Shown: positions 1 through 13,900 of the stretch, one piece after another
Numbering within the stretch: position 1 is the stretch's first letter
Layout of the letters: the number at the start of each line of letters is the position of its first letter
Source of the DNA: Agapanthus africanus
Taxonomy: Eukaryota > Streptophyta > Magnoliopsida > Asparagales > Amaryllidaceae
Direction of reading: 5' to 3'
Assembly: GCA_030015575.1 (NCBI GenBank)
Contig: JASDDO010000006.1
Coordinates: 207,147,632-207,211,631, forward strand
Length of the DNA: 64,000 nucleotides
The notes under the pieces: generated by a model
Told to the model about the DNA's origin: nothing
Seen by the model: the letters and a program-made list of their open reading frames with translations, nothing else
Database searches by the model: none
Position numbers and translations under genes: made by a program

Positions 1-128
1 GTCACTACTTCGATGTTCGTCTTGACACAGCAGATGCAACATCATCAGACAAATGGAGTAACAGCAAAATCCCAGCTCCACCTCGGCATTCGTCTCGATA
101 CAGCAGACGAGATGTCACCCCAGCGTTC
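1..128. repeat. Block K fragment left of element C
   Basis: This stretch is the left half of a tandem-repeat unit that resumes at 41445 on the other side of element C. The sequence at 41582-41708 is a close copy of it. The last five bases (CGTTC, 124-128) are the left target-site duplication of element C. No gene is seen. Confidence 0.85.
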
Positions 129-1527
129 TGTTAGTGTATATGCCCTAGAGGCCATTACTGTATCATACTAGCTTGTATATTACTTAATGGAAGCTTGGAA
201 TATTCACAGTTGTATAGACAATCTTGCTCAAAATGGTAGTATGCTACTTGGTTTGTCTCTACTTCAATATGTGCATGTGTTTCTTTTAGCATATCGCTTA
301 TATACATATTAGTAGAGCCCTTAGGATCTTTGCTTGATTACTAGCGTTGTGATGGCAGTCATACTCGTGGGGGCTGGGTAATCTATAAGCACATCCTTAT
401 ACAGGTCCCTAGTCGTAGGACTATCGAGACAGGGCATCGATACTCCGGAATAGACTAGCTTATGCGCTTCTCATCCCAGTGGGGGAGACGGTTTGTCCCA
501 CAGCCGTCAGTACGTCGTACTTGAGATAGTATGCGGGTGCTCGTTAGGTTATGAGTACACTGGACAGGACTCGTCGGGAACTGTTGGTTGGTATTATACC
601 TATCGTCAGTTATCAGTTCCCAGGTGACATGAGTACAGCTTAGTCCGCTGACTTGACACTGTCACTTCGCCTCGAGTGTGTTCCCACTGTACTTAGATTA
701 CTACCCTACCACGGCTCAAAGGAGTCGTGCAAACAAGTAGTAGTTGGGTGCAGTCCCGAAGCACTTGGAGGTAGTGACGGTTAGACAGGATTCGTCTCTT
801 CCGGTATTGGGGGTTGACATCGCGCTGTGTCTAGGAGAGCCATTACACAAGTAGTCCCTGGCCAGGGCAAGCAAGATATACTGGTAGGTTTCCAGTGTTA
901 TCTCAGGGTGTTCTGGGCTACACTCCGACACAACTTGTACCGCTATCCGGGGACTGACGTTCACCACCCCCTAGGCCTACCATGCGATGTATCAGACGAA
1001 CAGACCGGACTGTACGGAGATTGTCACATACAGGCTCAGTAGGAGTTCGGATGGGTTTACCTCATCGGCCTTCTTATCGACATCTACCTGGGGACCGTTA
1101 CGTACAGCTAGTGCCGCTTGCGGTCTGTGGTTAAACCTACTGCCAGCGTAGTGTCGAGTCTTTAGAGTCCCACACAGAGAGTTTCCCTGCACTGAGCGAA
1201 ACGTGTAGAGGCCGTATGGTTTTGCGGCAGGGCTGCGATCACTTACGTGCACTTGTGTGCGTATGCTGTTCGGGCAGGCAATACTAGTGGGTTTTGGTTT
1301 AAGCCAGATCCTAGTATTGCATGGATGGATTTATTTTGTCTTCTGTGCATTCGCATTCTACGGAATGCGGATGTGGGTGTGTATGCACAGTTTTGAGGAG
1401 CGATGAAGGAGGAGGTGCCTCCTTAGGGTTTTGGCAGTTGGTTCGGCCAAAACCGTTATGTGGCAGGTTCATTAGGGTTTTGGCAATTCGTTTGGTCAAA
1501 ACCATTATGAGCCGGAGACATTGTTTA
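129..1527 (+). repeat. Element C 5' LTR, first part
   Basis: The LTR opens TGTTAGTG and continues until element B interrupts it; the remaining 785 bases are at 21452-22236. It matches the intact 3' LTR at 39259-41444. The structured core shared by all Copia LTRs in the window lies at 700-905 and includes the 12-base palindrome CCCTGGCCAGGG at 856-867. Short reading frames here are not supported as genes, because the core is preserved as base-paired structure and not as protein. Confidence 0.93.
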
Positions 1528-3759
1528 TGTAAGTGCACGGCGGCGCCCCGGCCGTCAATGCGACGGCCAAAATGCGGAAACGGTGATAAACTTTAATTTT
1601 GCGAACTTAGCAAACCGGCACCACCGCGCACTAATACCCGGATCGAACCATTAACTAGTCCTAGCTAACTACAAGATGGGGAAGAGAGATATACCGACTG
1701 ATCCGAGTCCTCCGGTCTTCTCGTCGTCGTCCCAATCTCCTGCGGAAACTCCGGTCGTCGCCTCCTTGCCGGAAGGGCACCACATCGTCTGCATCTTTTA
1801 CGGGCTCCCACCTCAATACCGAGGCAACTCGGGCACGAAGCTGGCTAGTCGACGTGCCCAAGATTTGCTGTAGAATGTGGTGTAGAACTTGTGTCTCATT
1901 TCGGGGTAGTGGAGGTTGCCATTGGTGGAGAAAATGATACATGAACTTTTCTAGGTGAACTTGGGGATTTTTCTTGCATGAAGAGAACCAAAATCCCCCA
2001 ACCAAAATAATGGGCAGCCCCTCTAGGAGCATGGCCGGCCACTACAAGTGAGAGGAGAGTGAGAATGAGAGAGTGACAAAAAGAATGAGTGGGAAACTCT
2101 ATCATGCAAGAGAGAGGAAAAAGAAATCATGTGAACCAATGATAACTAGGCAAAACCAACACTCAGCTATCACTCATCACAAACAAAGTCCAACCATCAT
2201 GAATCATCATGAAGTCAAGAAGTCAAGGTATGGTGCTATAATCATAACACAAGAATATGCAAAGAACCCCTCCACAAAAACTTATTTGCAACAATGCAAA
2301 TAAGCCCTCCTCCACCAATCTTCGGCCAATGAACGATACAAAGGAAATCGGCCGAAACGGAAAGCAAACTGGCAACTCCAGAAAACTGGTCCCGTAATAA
2401 ATTACAGGAAAACCCCGATACTGTGCATACACACCCGCATTTGTATTCCGACCGAAATACAAATGCAATGAGACAAATCTACACTGTACTATACTAGGAT
2501 CCGACTTAAACCAAAGCCGGCTAGTAATATCCGTTCGATCCTGATTCGTGCAATACCGTACGTATCTGATCGAACCCTGCCATATATCCATACGGCCTGT
2601 AGTACAAACTGTCCGATCCTGATCCGTGCAATACCGCACGTATCTGATCAGACCCTGCCATATCTCCATACGGCATCTATAACTTTTTGCCCGAAAGCTG
2701 AGTAACTGAATGTGGGGGACTCTAAAGACTCGTCAACACCTTGGTTGTGGATTTAACCACTAGCACGTCAGAGGTATAAGCCAATACGTAACGGGCTACC
2801 AGGTATTGACCAAAAGGGACGTCGATGAGCGCACTCATCCTGACACCCCACTGAGCCTGTCAGTGACAATATCCGTACAGTCCGGTCCGTTCGTCTATGA
2901 GCATAGCATGGCGGGCCTAGGGGGTTGGTAAAAGTCAGACCCCCAAAAGCGGTACAAGTCGTGTCGGAGTGTAGCCTAGAACACCCTGAGATACTACTGG
3001 AATACCTACCAGTAAATCTCCTTGCCTCGGCCGAGGGCTTCGTGTAATGGCTCTCCTAGACACAGCGCGATCTCACCCCCAATACCGGGAGAGACGAACC
3101 CCTGAAGATGCGCTCACTGCCTCCATGTGGCTCGGGACTGTACCCAACTAAAACCTGTTTGCACGACTCCTTTGAGCCGTGGTAGGGTAGTAATCAAAGT
3201 ACAGTGGGAACTCACACGAGACAAATGACGATCCCCAGGTCGATGAACTAACCTGTACGCATGTCACCAGGGAACTGCCATCTGACGTCTGGTATATGAC
3301 CAACTAGCATGTTCCCGGCGAGTCCTGTCCGGTGTACTCATAACCCAATGAGCACCTGTATACAACTTAGGTGAACGAACTGACACCAGTGGCTTGTGAG
3401 ACCGGCCACCGCCCCTCGTCGGGGTCTCGAATGTACACACTAGTCTACTCTGGAGTATCGATGCCCTATCTCGAAACTCCCACGACTAGGGACCATTTAA
3501 GGATGTGCTTATAGACTACCAGCTCCCACGTATATGATCGCCCTCATACTGCTGGTGGTCAAGCAAGAATTCTAGGGGCTCTATCAACGTGTAATAGCGA
3601 CTTGTCAGGTCACCTAAAGCAGTATACGATGATAAAGGTAAACCAGATAGCATACTATCATCACGAGTAAGACTGTCCTATCGGGATAGGTCCTCCATCA
3701 ATCATTGTAATCACGTGCCTGTGATCGAATAATTGAATCTGAGGGCACTATCTCCAACA
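1528..3759 (-). repeat. Element B 3' LTR
   Basis: This is one of two 2232-bp terminal repeats. It is related to the LTRs of A, C and H only in the central core (2987-3191), while the outer parts are unlike them. The core palindrome here is CCTCGGCCGAGG (3025-3036), where the other LTRs have CCCTGGCCAGGG. Self-complementarity is therefore kept despite the base changes. Confidence 0.93.
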
Positions 3760-3774
3760 ATCTCCCACTTGCAC
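3760..3774 (-). other. Polypurine tract of element B
   Basis: Read on the minus strand, a purine-rich AGTGGGAGAT ends directly at the LTR start TGTTGG. This is the usual plus-strand DNA priming site of LTR elements and matches the tracts of A, C and H. Confidence 0.8.
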
Positions 3775-6700
3775 TCAAGGCTAATTATTGCGATGTCGCA
3801 TACTCACAGCACGTGTGATACCGAACACCCAACTCCTCTACTAGTCAGTCTCACAAAGCTTGCTTGCGAAACTATTGCGTTCGAGGAATAGCCTTAGTGA
3901 GTGGATCCGCCTTGATGTCTCTTTCTATGTCTCTCTATATCTCAAGTTCGCGGAGAAACCCATCTCCCGAAATGAGTAATACCTGTCTTAGAATGTGTCT
4001 GGATGTCTGATGGGACCTAGCTCATAAATGAACTCCAAATCCAAACTTCTTAGACTGTATCGTCAACTGAACTTAATCAGTATCCTGCGCCATGCCTCAC
4101 TCAGTATTGCCTTGGACCACCTGTCCAAAATACTGCCCCTCGTCAGAAGGAAAACTAAAACTCTGACAACCTCCTTGTCGTCCATGTCACCTTGGAAGCC
4201 TGGAATGATAACTGTCTCCCGAATGAGGCAGTCGTTATCATATCCCTAGAACATCCACTTATGTTCTAAAACTTCTTCCGACTGTTTCTCCAGGATTGGA
4301 TCAATGTCAACTTATTGCATCTAGTGCAAGAACAACATCTGGTGTGGTACTTGACATCTCATGATTTACTCAATTGCCTGAGCAAGTGATTTGCCAACCA
4401 TGCACATCCCTCTCCCCTTTAGTCTGTAAGACACCTTTAGAGAGGGTGACTCCATCACCTGCAGGTACACTACCGTGCCAGGAGTCGTCCATTCTAAATA
4501 CTCTTAGAATGCTGTCAAAGTACCCTGATTGGGAAACCACCCAAATCTAGATCTAAAACCATAGATCTAGTAATCAGTATGTCTGATATAATGTCCAAGT
4601 CCCATGTGGAGAAACCACTGTGTGACGACCTAAGTATGACCGATTGTAGTGTAGGAATATCACTTCCTACTCTGTGTATGTCATCCAAATACCATGACAT
4701 GACACCCTACTACCTTCTCAACAGATCCATCCCCTATTCTGATGAAGTCAAACCTATGACTGTCACATCAGAAATTGATGATCTATCTCCGCTATATCTG
4801 CTTTAGTCTATAAATAGACATAAGCTACCTGTCCACCAATGCTTCCGCTGCTCCCACTGACTACGACAACCCTCTGGCAGAGTCATATACACGTACACTT
4901 CTGAAGCCAGTTCAGAACGACGCTATACTCATCCTCCTGCCGGGTCTCACAGCCTGGAACAGCAGCAATGACAAGTGTGGGTAAACAAGAACTTCCCTGT
5001 CACCTTCCTTGAGGCTACCGGAGTACCTCTCGGGTGCCTGAAGTTACCCACCTTATCTGCGGAGTGGCCAAATGGAATGTCAATCCAGATTGAATCTTTA
5101 GGTTCCTATGAAATCTTCAGTAATCGTTTGTGGTTCTGGAATCACTTCCAGTTCTACCATACTCCCACTACTGTTTTCTGAAAAAATCCATTTTTAATAA
5201 AACTGTGGCGAGTATAGAACAATATCTCTATTGTTCTTCCAGATGGTAGAAAGTCAACCCTCGTCATAGCCTGGGTCAACCCACAAACAGCCATTACAGA
5301 AACGTGCCTTGAGTTATCCAGAGTCTGGTTTTAAGCATAGGCCGGACAACTCCCCGTACCTTAACATCGTTAAGATATGAACTGTTCTATATCCAATATA
5401 GAACCAGAGGCACTGATTTAATTGAACCAGATTCAAATCATGCAGCTGTCTCCAGTGCATGTCAACTAAATGGAAAGAGGCCGATCAGCGTTACTCAACT
5501 TAGGAATGCTTCCAATTATGAACAACCTGAAAGAGAAGCAAGATCTCTTAATCATTACTATCATCTGAATACCATACTCAAGTATCTACATCTTCGATCA
5601 CTTTGAAGACTCCCGATACTTGCATTACCTGGTTCTCTACTTTATTCAAATACCTACAACTTCTCAAAATTCAGACCCTGTGTTTCCACGAAACACTTGT
5701 CTAAAAACTAGAGAAGTCATAAGTAAACCGAATATAGTACCAGGACCAAACCCTCTGTCCTGATGGACCCTGAACAACATACAATACTCTGTATAAGTCC
5801 CTTGAGTCTGATAACTCATTCACTGTGTGTCGTAGGTTGAAAACTGTACCTTTGGTTATGAAGAATTACACCGCTGTTCAATGCTCCTTACCTAACCATC
5901 CACTGATATAGGTAAATGTCGTAGACATAATTTCAAAAGGGTATATCTCACTCTATGAAAATAGACGTACATATATATCGATTTGAAATTGGTGCATAAC
6001 AACGGATATTCAAAACCAAATATTTGCCGACCGGCAAACAGCCCAAGTGATTTCCTCAAATATCAATGATTACAATGAATCCCGATATAATGAGGATGAT
6101 CACCTAATTCCCAATAACTTACTCCCACTCATCATCTGTAAAACCATACAGATGTGAGAATCATACCTGGTAAATACATACCCTGGAGCAAGTGTCTAAC
6201 TGGGAAATCAGTTTTCGTTTAACAGTACACAGTGAAACAGAAACATTGAAATGTTTCGATGGGGTATCCCGGTATTCCTAGTAATGCCTCTTCCAGATTC
6301 ACGACTGTAACCGTATAATTCTTTTCCACCTCTCCAAATCCCTTCATATGTCTTTAGTCATTACCTTCTGCACACCCCTTTAGGCCAAATGGTTTTCTTC
6401 CTTCCCTACCGTTCGGCACCAGCCTATGGTTCGGAAGAAGACTATCCAATAAGCATAATGGGTGTACTGTCCTAATCCTAGGAACACTCGCAATGCGAGA
6501 GAAGGTGAAGATAAAAGACAACCGAATAAACCTTATTCCTATTTCTCCTGAACCAGAATCCATCCCCGAACTGGAACAAGTTCTTTTCGAGTTCGTATAT
6601 AACCATACGATGGAGTATCCAATAAACTGTGGATCTTAGTAGTGATACGGAGTGTCCTGGAGAAATACAAAGGTGATTTAGGATTGGCGAAGGAATATTT

Positions 6701-7150
6701 GGTTTGGTCGTGAATAGCAGTCACAATTTACTTTGCCCTCTTACTAATCCCTTGCTTTGTTTTAACTCAATACCTTCTGTACACCATCGTTAGGCTAATT
6801 GGTTTTCTTCATTCCCTACCGGTCGGCACCAGCCTAAGGTTTGGAAGAAGACTATCCAATTTGCGTAATAGGTGTACTACTCCTAAACCAAGAAGTACTC
6901 GCAACCTGAGAGAAGGAAAAAGGAAAAGACAACTGAATAATCCTATCCGTTTTCTCCAAAACCGGAAACCATCCTCGAATTCCTTCGAGTTCGTATCTAA
7001 CCATACGATGGTTTTGTCCAATGGAAGTGGACGTTCGTAGTAATATGGGGTGTCCTGGAGAAAAGGGTAAAAGTAGGAGTGGCAATGAGGTCTGCAACTC
7101 TGACAATCCAAAAGCCTGTGTTTAAGAAGGTTCGGTCAACTTGGTCACTG
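3775..7150 (-). pseudogene. Element B gag-pol remnant (Copia)
   Basis: No long open frame survives, but segments align by eye with the intact polyprotein of element H. The RNase H end lies near 3975-4015 and the reverse transcriptase near 4400-4860. The linker before reverse transcriptase lies near 5100-5170, after a deletion of about 400 bp relative to A (the match jumps from the A region near 12180 to that near 12590). The integrase end lies near 5260-5360, and gag-like sequence near 6350-7100. Many stops and indels separate these pieces. Its product would once have been the capsid/protease/integrase/reverse transcriptase polyprotein. It cannot make any of these now. Confidence 0.75.
6361..7100 (-). 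repeat. Tandem duplication inside the B gag remnant
   Basis: A block starting TACCTTCTG at 6362 recurs at 6771, a period of about 410 bp, with matching landmarks (GGTTTTCTTC, TCGGCACCAGCCTA, GAAGAAGACTATCCAAT, GTGTCCTGGAGAAA). The copies have diverged by many substitutions, so the duplication is old relative to the last transposition of B. Confidence 0.8.
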
Positions 7151-9020
7151 AGTCATAGTCTAGGGTCGGGTCAATGGTCGCTGCCAGAGAGAGAGAGAAA
7201 AGAAACACTCAGCGTGCACTCTAACCTAGATCAGAATGGTTACCAATTTATCTAATCTGGAAACCTCCCACTGTACCGTCAAATTCTCCTCCAAACCTGA
7301 AAGAAGAATTAGTCGGGATCACCCGAGGAGTAAACCAACTCATCAGTGGGAATCGGGATCCAACTATCATTGCATGATAACGTGACGGAATCCGCTCACG
7401 TCATCACACTCCAGAAGGTATGCGCATATCTGGCAAGTTTCAGTTTCTTTAGAAACTCCCGATGTGGATTTTTGCCCCATGCTCTTATGACCTTGACGAA
7501 GGCCAACAAATCATAAGTCACATGTCAAGTTCTACCCGTCATTGTCCAGGTTAATTTGAACCCACCCGTACAAGCCCTTGACGAAGGCCAACAAGGCTAT
7601 ACGACTATCCCAAACCAACGTATCTATCTATGCAGCAGAAAGGTAACAAGCAGCTACCATACACCATGCCTTGACGAAGGCCAACAAACATAGCATGAAT
7701 ACTACGTGCTACCCGTCTGAAACGACGGAGGGCTACGAGTGGTTTCTGGCGAAAACCTTTAACGTAGTGAACTTGATATCGTTGAAGGAACAGATAGCTT
7801 TTAAAAATATAGTGACAAAAACCGTTGCTAAAGAGGTCACTCCCGGTGAAGGGATCTCGGCTCTTTCCCCGTAGAATGAGGTGCAAGATATTCCAACTGA
7901 ATACCACGGTGCATGGCAAAAGTAATCGCCTATAGTGAAGTCATTGCCCTGACGCAATCTTTTTGTCCAAGGGGTCACTCCCGGTGAAGGGATCTCGGCC
8001 CTTGCCTCGTCGACTGAGGAGCAGGATATTCCAACTGAATACCACGATGCAAAACAAAAGTGAGCGTCCTTGCAATAACAGCTTTTTGAAAAGTGTTCCA
8101 ACAACATCAGATTAGGTTTGTTTTTAACTTGCATTGATCCGAATCAATGTAGTCCCATCAATGGATCACACCACAAAGAACGAAAATAATATGACGTACG
8201 TATATGCCATCCGCATTCGCCACTGGGTCCCGTCATTACCCGTTAGGTTAGCTAACTAACGACAGAGCGGGGACTGGACTAGCGCGGATGTAAAACATAT
8301 ACAACATCTACTAATATATATACCAATATATTATATTTCGCTCAAGGCGTGATAAGAAATTCAACATCACAGAACAATACAGATATCTGGGATCCCCGGG
8401 TTTCACAGAGCCACTACTGAAACCCGACGTTCCCCTGGTCGTGTGGATAGCCTGTGCAATGAAATCCTAGACCCCTACGGGCGCGGCAAGTCACCCGCCA
8501 AAACCTGAAGCGAAGCAGCCCCCTTCAGTACTGTGAATGGACCACCCAGCACTTCACGGAATCCGGTAACTTGGGCACCCCTCCTGGGTCAACCTGTACC
8601 CCCTACGAGTGCGGCGAACAGCCCGCCAATTCTAGAGTAAAGCCCCCTCCGTCTCAATGCCATGAGATGCGGGCTTGTTGCCCTCTAGAACCCGGCTATC
8701 CGTGCACCCCTCCGCGGGGTAATCCTAGTACAGAAAGTAAAATATACATACAACGGGTACATCGACCGCAACCTTGTCGTGCCCCAAAAAAAAATACAAA
8801 CAGGCAGTGACGGCAGTCCACATGTCGGACGCTCGCCCCGCAATATCAAATGTACATAATACAACCACAACTTTACTAGCATTGCATCCAGGCTATCCCC
8901 ACGACCAATCCGCAACATCACAGCATAACACAGAACATCAACGTGAAAGTCACGTTCGCAAATCCGTCTAACCGGGCTATAGCAGTTAGACAGGATTTAC
9001 CGATCAAGTGACATTCACGG
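7151..9020 (-). other. Element B leader, distal part
   Basis: This is the untranslated leader of B up to the insertion point of A; it continues at 18767-19200. It holds three copies of a stem-loop motif (7491-7509, 7576-7594, 7669-7687) and a tandem duplication with period 138 (units from 7836 and 7974). It also has an enlarged version of the proline/glycine-codon-like block seen once in A, H and C (8440-8720). No gene is supported; the short frames are shadows. Confidence 0.75.
7836..8060 (-). repeat. Tandem duplication in the B leader, 138-bp period
   Basis: GTCACTCCCGGTGAAGGGAT occurs at 7836 and again at 7974, and the following roughly 85 bases also match, including ATATTCCAACTGAATACCAC. 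The duplication is absent from the leaders of A, H and C. Confidence 0.85.
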
Positions 9021-10902
9021 TGTAAGTCGATGTAGTACACCCCAGTACTTGTGGGGAGGCGGAATTTACAAAAAACTATCAAGTTTAAACAACGAACATC
9101 GACTAACCGCTTGAATCGAAGCTAAACCCTAAAAAACCGTATTCTATGAGTTTCTTTACATAAGTGATTAGGGATTATACCTAATGAACCGGTCCTTCTT
9201 CTTTATGTCCTCCTTGGTTCTCCTCGGCCTTCTCTAGGTAGTAGACGATCCACCCGAGAGCGAAACTCCAAGCTAAACCTCTAACTTGAGGTAACTAATC
9301 AACTTTGATTGCTAATCAAAGATGAGAGGATGATATAGAGTGTAGGTTATGGATTGTTTAGTCTAACTAATCCTTTGATCTCAATACATGAGGATTAAGG
9401 ATTAGGGTTAGAAGATGAGAGCTTGAGGAGAGAGAATGTGTAATATGATAATGAGAGAAGAGAGAGAGTGTATCATAATATTATGAAGCATTCTTTTTAT
9501 CAAATAATGAATAAAGGAAATGAATAAGCATGCTTCACAAAATATCTTGTGATGATTCATTAACATGAGTCATTAAGCAATAAATGTGCATTAATGAAGT
9601 GAATGAATCACCACTATGACTCACTCTCTTTCCAAAACAAACCTCCTTAGTCACATCTTCTAGAAGCTTCTCGAGTAATTACGAGAACGCCCCTCCGATC
9701 CGTAAAAATACGGAAAAACTTTAGACTGTAAAAATCCAATAACCGGATACCAGTAACTGGCTTAAACCAAAGCCGACTGGTAAAAACTGTCCGAAAGTCG
9801 TACGCGCGTAAACGCACGTATGCGTCCGAACCCTTTGTCGCAAAACCATGCAAGCTCTATATCGTTTCGCCTGGAGTAGGAAACTCTCTGTGTGGGACTC
9901 TAGAGACTCGACTACTACGCTGGCAGTGGGTTTAACCACAGACCGCAAGCGGCACTAGCTGTACGTAACGGTCCCCAGGTAGTTGTCGATAAGAAGGCCG
10001 ATGAGTAAACCCATCCGAACTCCTACTGAGTCTGATGTGACAATCTCCATACAGTCCGGTCCGTTCGTCCATGACTATCGCATATCGGGCCTAGGGGGGC
10101 GGCAAGCGTCAGTCCCCTAATAGCGGTATAAGTCGTGTCGGAGTGAAGCCCATTACATCCTGAGAAACTGCTGGAACCTACCAGCAAATCTCGCTTGCCC
10201 TGGCCAGGGACTTTGCGTAATGGCTCTCTGACACAGCACGATATCTACTCCCAATACCGGGAGGGACGAATCCTGTCTAACCGCCACTGCCTCCAAGTGC
10301 TCGGGACTGCACCCAACTGCTACCTGTTTGCACGACTCCTTTGAGCCGTGGTAGGGTAGCAATCTAAGAACAGTGGGACACACTCGAGGCGAAGTAGCAG
10401 TGTCAAGTCTGCGGACTACGCTGTACTCATGTCACCTGGGAACTGTTCACTGACGACTGGTATCAAACCAACCAACAGTTCCCTGTGAGTCCTGTCCGGT
10501 GTACCCGTAACCTAACGAGCACCTGTATACTATCTCCAGTACGACGTACTGATGGCTGTGGGACAGACCATCTCCCCAACTGGGATGAGAAGCGTACACA
10601 CTAGTCTACTCCGGAGTATCGATGCTCTGTCTCGATAATCCAACGACCAGGGACCTGAATAAGGATGTGCTTGTAGACTACCCAGCCCCCACTAGTGTGA
10701 CTGCCATCACAACGCTGGTAGCCAAGCAAGATCCTAAGAGCTCTATCAATACGTATACTCACATATTAAGATAGAAAAACCAAGTAGCATACTACCATGT
10801 TTAGCAAGACTGTTATATACATGTGAATATCCCAAGCTTCCATTAAGTAATATACAAGCTAGTATGATACAGTAATGGCCTTCTAGGGCATAAACACTAA
10901 CA
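9021..10902 (-). repeat. Element A 3' LTR
   Basis: This 1882-bp LTR runs from TGTAAGTCG to CACTAACA. The structured core (10161-10360) holds three stem-loops: outer arms GCTACC/GGTAGC around a CACGGCTC hairpin, a CTCCC/GGGAG hairpin, and the GAGAT...CTGG/CCAG hairpin. It also holds the palindrome CCCTGGCCAGGG at 10198-10209. Confidence 0.96.
10161..10360 (-). other. Structured RNA core in LTR A
   Basis: Read on the minus strand, this 200-base block folds into nested hairpins that are also present in the other five LTRs. In the first hairpin the outer pair is G-C (GCTACC/GGTAGC), where element C has A-U (ACTACC/GGTAGT). That is a compensatory change and points to selection on RNA pairing. The function is unknown; packaging, dimerisation and translation control are candidates. 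Confidence 0.6.
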
Positions 10903-10916
10903 ATCTCCCACTTGCA
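10903..10916 (-). other. Polypurine tract of element A
   Basis: The minus strand reads GTGCAAGTGGGAGAT immediately before the LTR start TGTTAGTG. It is the expected plus-strand primer site and overlaps nothing after the pol stop codon. Confidence 0.85.
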
Positions 10917-13900
10917 CTAGGGCCATGTACTGGCATATCGCAGACCAATGATCTCGAGTAGCCTCTCGAACTGAATCTGAGGAAGGGCCTTCGTGAATGG
11001 ATCAGCAATGTTCTCTTCTGAAGCAACTCTCCGAACCTCGATCTCCTGACGATCAATGATCTCCCTGATCAGGTGATACCGCCTCAAGATGTGTCTGGAC
11101 TTCTGATGGGACCTTGGTTCCTTCGCTAAAGCTATAGCTCCGTTGTTGTCGCAATACAGAGGTATTGGATCAACTATGGTAGGAACCACCTGAAGTTCTG
11201 TTAGGAACTTCTTCATCCAGACTGCTTCTTTTGCGGCATCGCAAGCAGCTATATACTCCGCTTCCATCGTCGAGTCAGCAACGGTGTCCTGCTTGGAGCT
11301 CTTCCAGCACACCGCCCCTCCATTGAGGGTAAAGACATAACCCGACATGGACTTGGAATCGTCCTTATCACTCTGGAAGCCGGAATCAGCAAAGGCCTCT
11401 AACCTGAGGTCTTTTCCGCCGTAAACCAAGAACATCTCCTTAGTCCTCCTCAGGTACTTGAGAATGTTCTTTACTGCTATCCAGTGCTTCTCCCCTGGGT
11501 CTGACTGATACCGGCTTACCACGCTCAGTGCATAAGCTACATCTGGTCTGGTACACAACATCGCATACATTATAGAGCCTACCGCAGAAGCGTAGGGTAT
11601 AATAGACATGCGTTCCCTTTCCAAATCAGTCTTGGGAGACATCTCTTTGGAGAGGGTGATTCCGTGACAAGCCGGTAGATTACCGCGCTTAGAATCTTCC
11701 ATACTGAATCTTTTCAGTACAGTGTCGATATACCTGGACTGCGAAAGTCCCAACATCCTCTTGGATCTATCACGATAGATCCGGATCCCCAGAATGTAAG
11801 AGGCATCACCCAGGTCTTTCATGGAGAACCTTTGTGACAAGAATCCTTTGACAGATTGTAGCATAGGAATGTCATTTCCTATCAATAGAATGTCATCCAC
11901 GTACAAGACGAGGAATACGACACTTCTGGCCACAACTTTACTATATATGCACGGTTCATCTGGATTTTTGATAAAGTCATATTCTTTGACTGTCTCATCA
12001 AAACAGATGTTCCAACTCCGCGATGCCTGCTTTAGTCCATAAATGGACTTAAGCAGCTTGCATACTTTCCCGCTGCTCCCACTCTGATTGAAACCCTCTG
12101 GCTGATCCATATAGACGCTCTCTTCTAAATTTCCATTCAGAAAAGCCGTCTTTACGTCCATCTGCCAGATTTCATAATCATGGAAGGCAGCAATAGCAAG
12201 AAGGACCCGAATGGATTTGAGCATAGCCACTGGAGAAAAAGTTTCGTCATAGTCCAAACCAGGTCTTTGACGAAAACCCTTTGCAACAAGTCTAGCCTTA
12301 TAGGTTTCCACCTGTCCATCTACACCAATCTTTTTCTTGAAGATCCATTTGCATCCTATGGGTTTTACCCCATCTGGAGCAAAGTCCAAAGTCCATACTT
12401 TGTTGGTGTACATGGACTCCATTTCGGTCCGCATTGCATCTAGCCATCGTACCGAGTCGCCGCTCTAGATGGCCTGCCTGAAGTCAGTAGGTTCATCATC
12501 ATCTATGATGCAATCCTCTCTATCCCCATCTATGAGAAAACCGTAGTATCTCTCAGGCGGACGAGACGGCCTACTACTCCTGCGGAGGGGTGCGGGAATG
12601 TTCAGTTCTTCTTGAACCTCTGGTTCTACCAAACTTTCAGTAGCAGTTTGTGGTTCTGGAATTTCTTCCAGTTCTATTTCGCTCCCACTTGATTCCTTTT
12701 CTAAAAACTGATGTTCTAGAAAATGGGCATTACGAGAAACAAATACCTTCTGTTCCTCTGCGTAATAGAAAAGATATCCCCTGGGGTGCTTTGGATATCC
12801 CACAAACAAACACTTTACTGATCGTGCCTCGAGCTTGTCCACATGCTGCTTTTTAACAAAAGCTGGACATCCCCAAATCTTTATATACTGTAGATGGGGT
12901 TTCTTCCCACTCCACATCTGATATGGAGTGGTAGGCACAGTCTTGGTAGGTACCATGTTCAAAAGATATGCCGCTGATTCTAGCGCATGTCCCCAGAAAG
13001 ATCGCGGTAACTCAGTATTACTCATCATGGATCGTACCATATCCAATAGGGTTCGATTCCGTCTCTCCGATACACCGTTATGCTGTGGAGTGTATGGAGG
13101 AGTAAGCTGAGAGAGAATTCCTTTCTCTTTTAGGTAACCTAGGAACTCGGCACTCAAGTATTCACCACCTCGATCAGATCTAAGTGTCTTTATACTTTTG
13201 CCGGTTTGGTTTTCTACTTCATTCTTATACTCTTGGAATTTCTCAAAAGCCTCGGATTTATGTTTCATCAGATAAATGAATCCGTATCTTGAGTAATCAT
13301 CCGTGAAAGTAATGAAATAGGAAAAACCACCTCTTGCATGTGTAGACATTGGACCGCATACATCACTGTGTATGAGTCCTAAGAGCTCGCTCGCTCTTAC
13401 TCCTTGTCCAGTAAATGGAGTCTTTGTCATCTTTCCTTTGAGACAAGATTGACAAGTGTCATAAGTTTGATATTCGAACGTGTCCAAATATCCTTCTCTA
13501 TGCAACTTAGTCAACCTTCTCTCATTGATGTGACCCAGTCTACAATGCCATAAGAAAGCTTTATTTAAATCTGGAGACTTTCTTTTTAGTGTGTTCTGGA
13601 CATTGAAAATTTGGAGTTGATTTAACACATATATGCCGTTATTTAGAGTACCGGACCCAATCAAACCATGATTAAGGTGGATGTTGACAACATCTCTTAC
13701 AAACGTGAAATCATAACCTTTATTTGATAACAAGGAAACAGATATGATATTACACGTTAAGCTGGGTACAAAATAACAGTTATGTAAAACCAAAATGTGT
13801 CCACTCGTCAATCCTAGGTGATAATCCCCGACGGACGCAGCTCCCACGCTAGCTCCGTTAGCAACCCTGAGGATCATATCACCTTCCTTCAGCACTCTAC

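Noticed and set aside
10153..10383. Recurring 71-76-codon frame in the LTR core (also near 26905 and 34770), with similar wording in each copy
   Set aside because: The copies are LTR duplicates of one family. In the more distant LTRs B, C and E the frame is lost while base pairing is kept, so structure and not protein explains the conservation.
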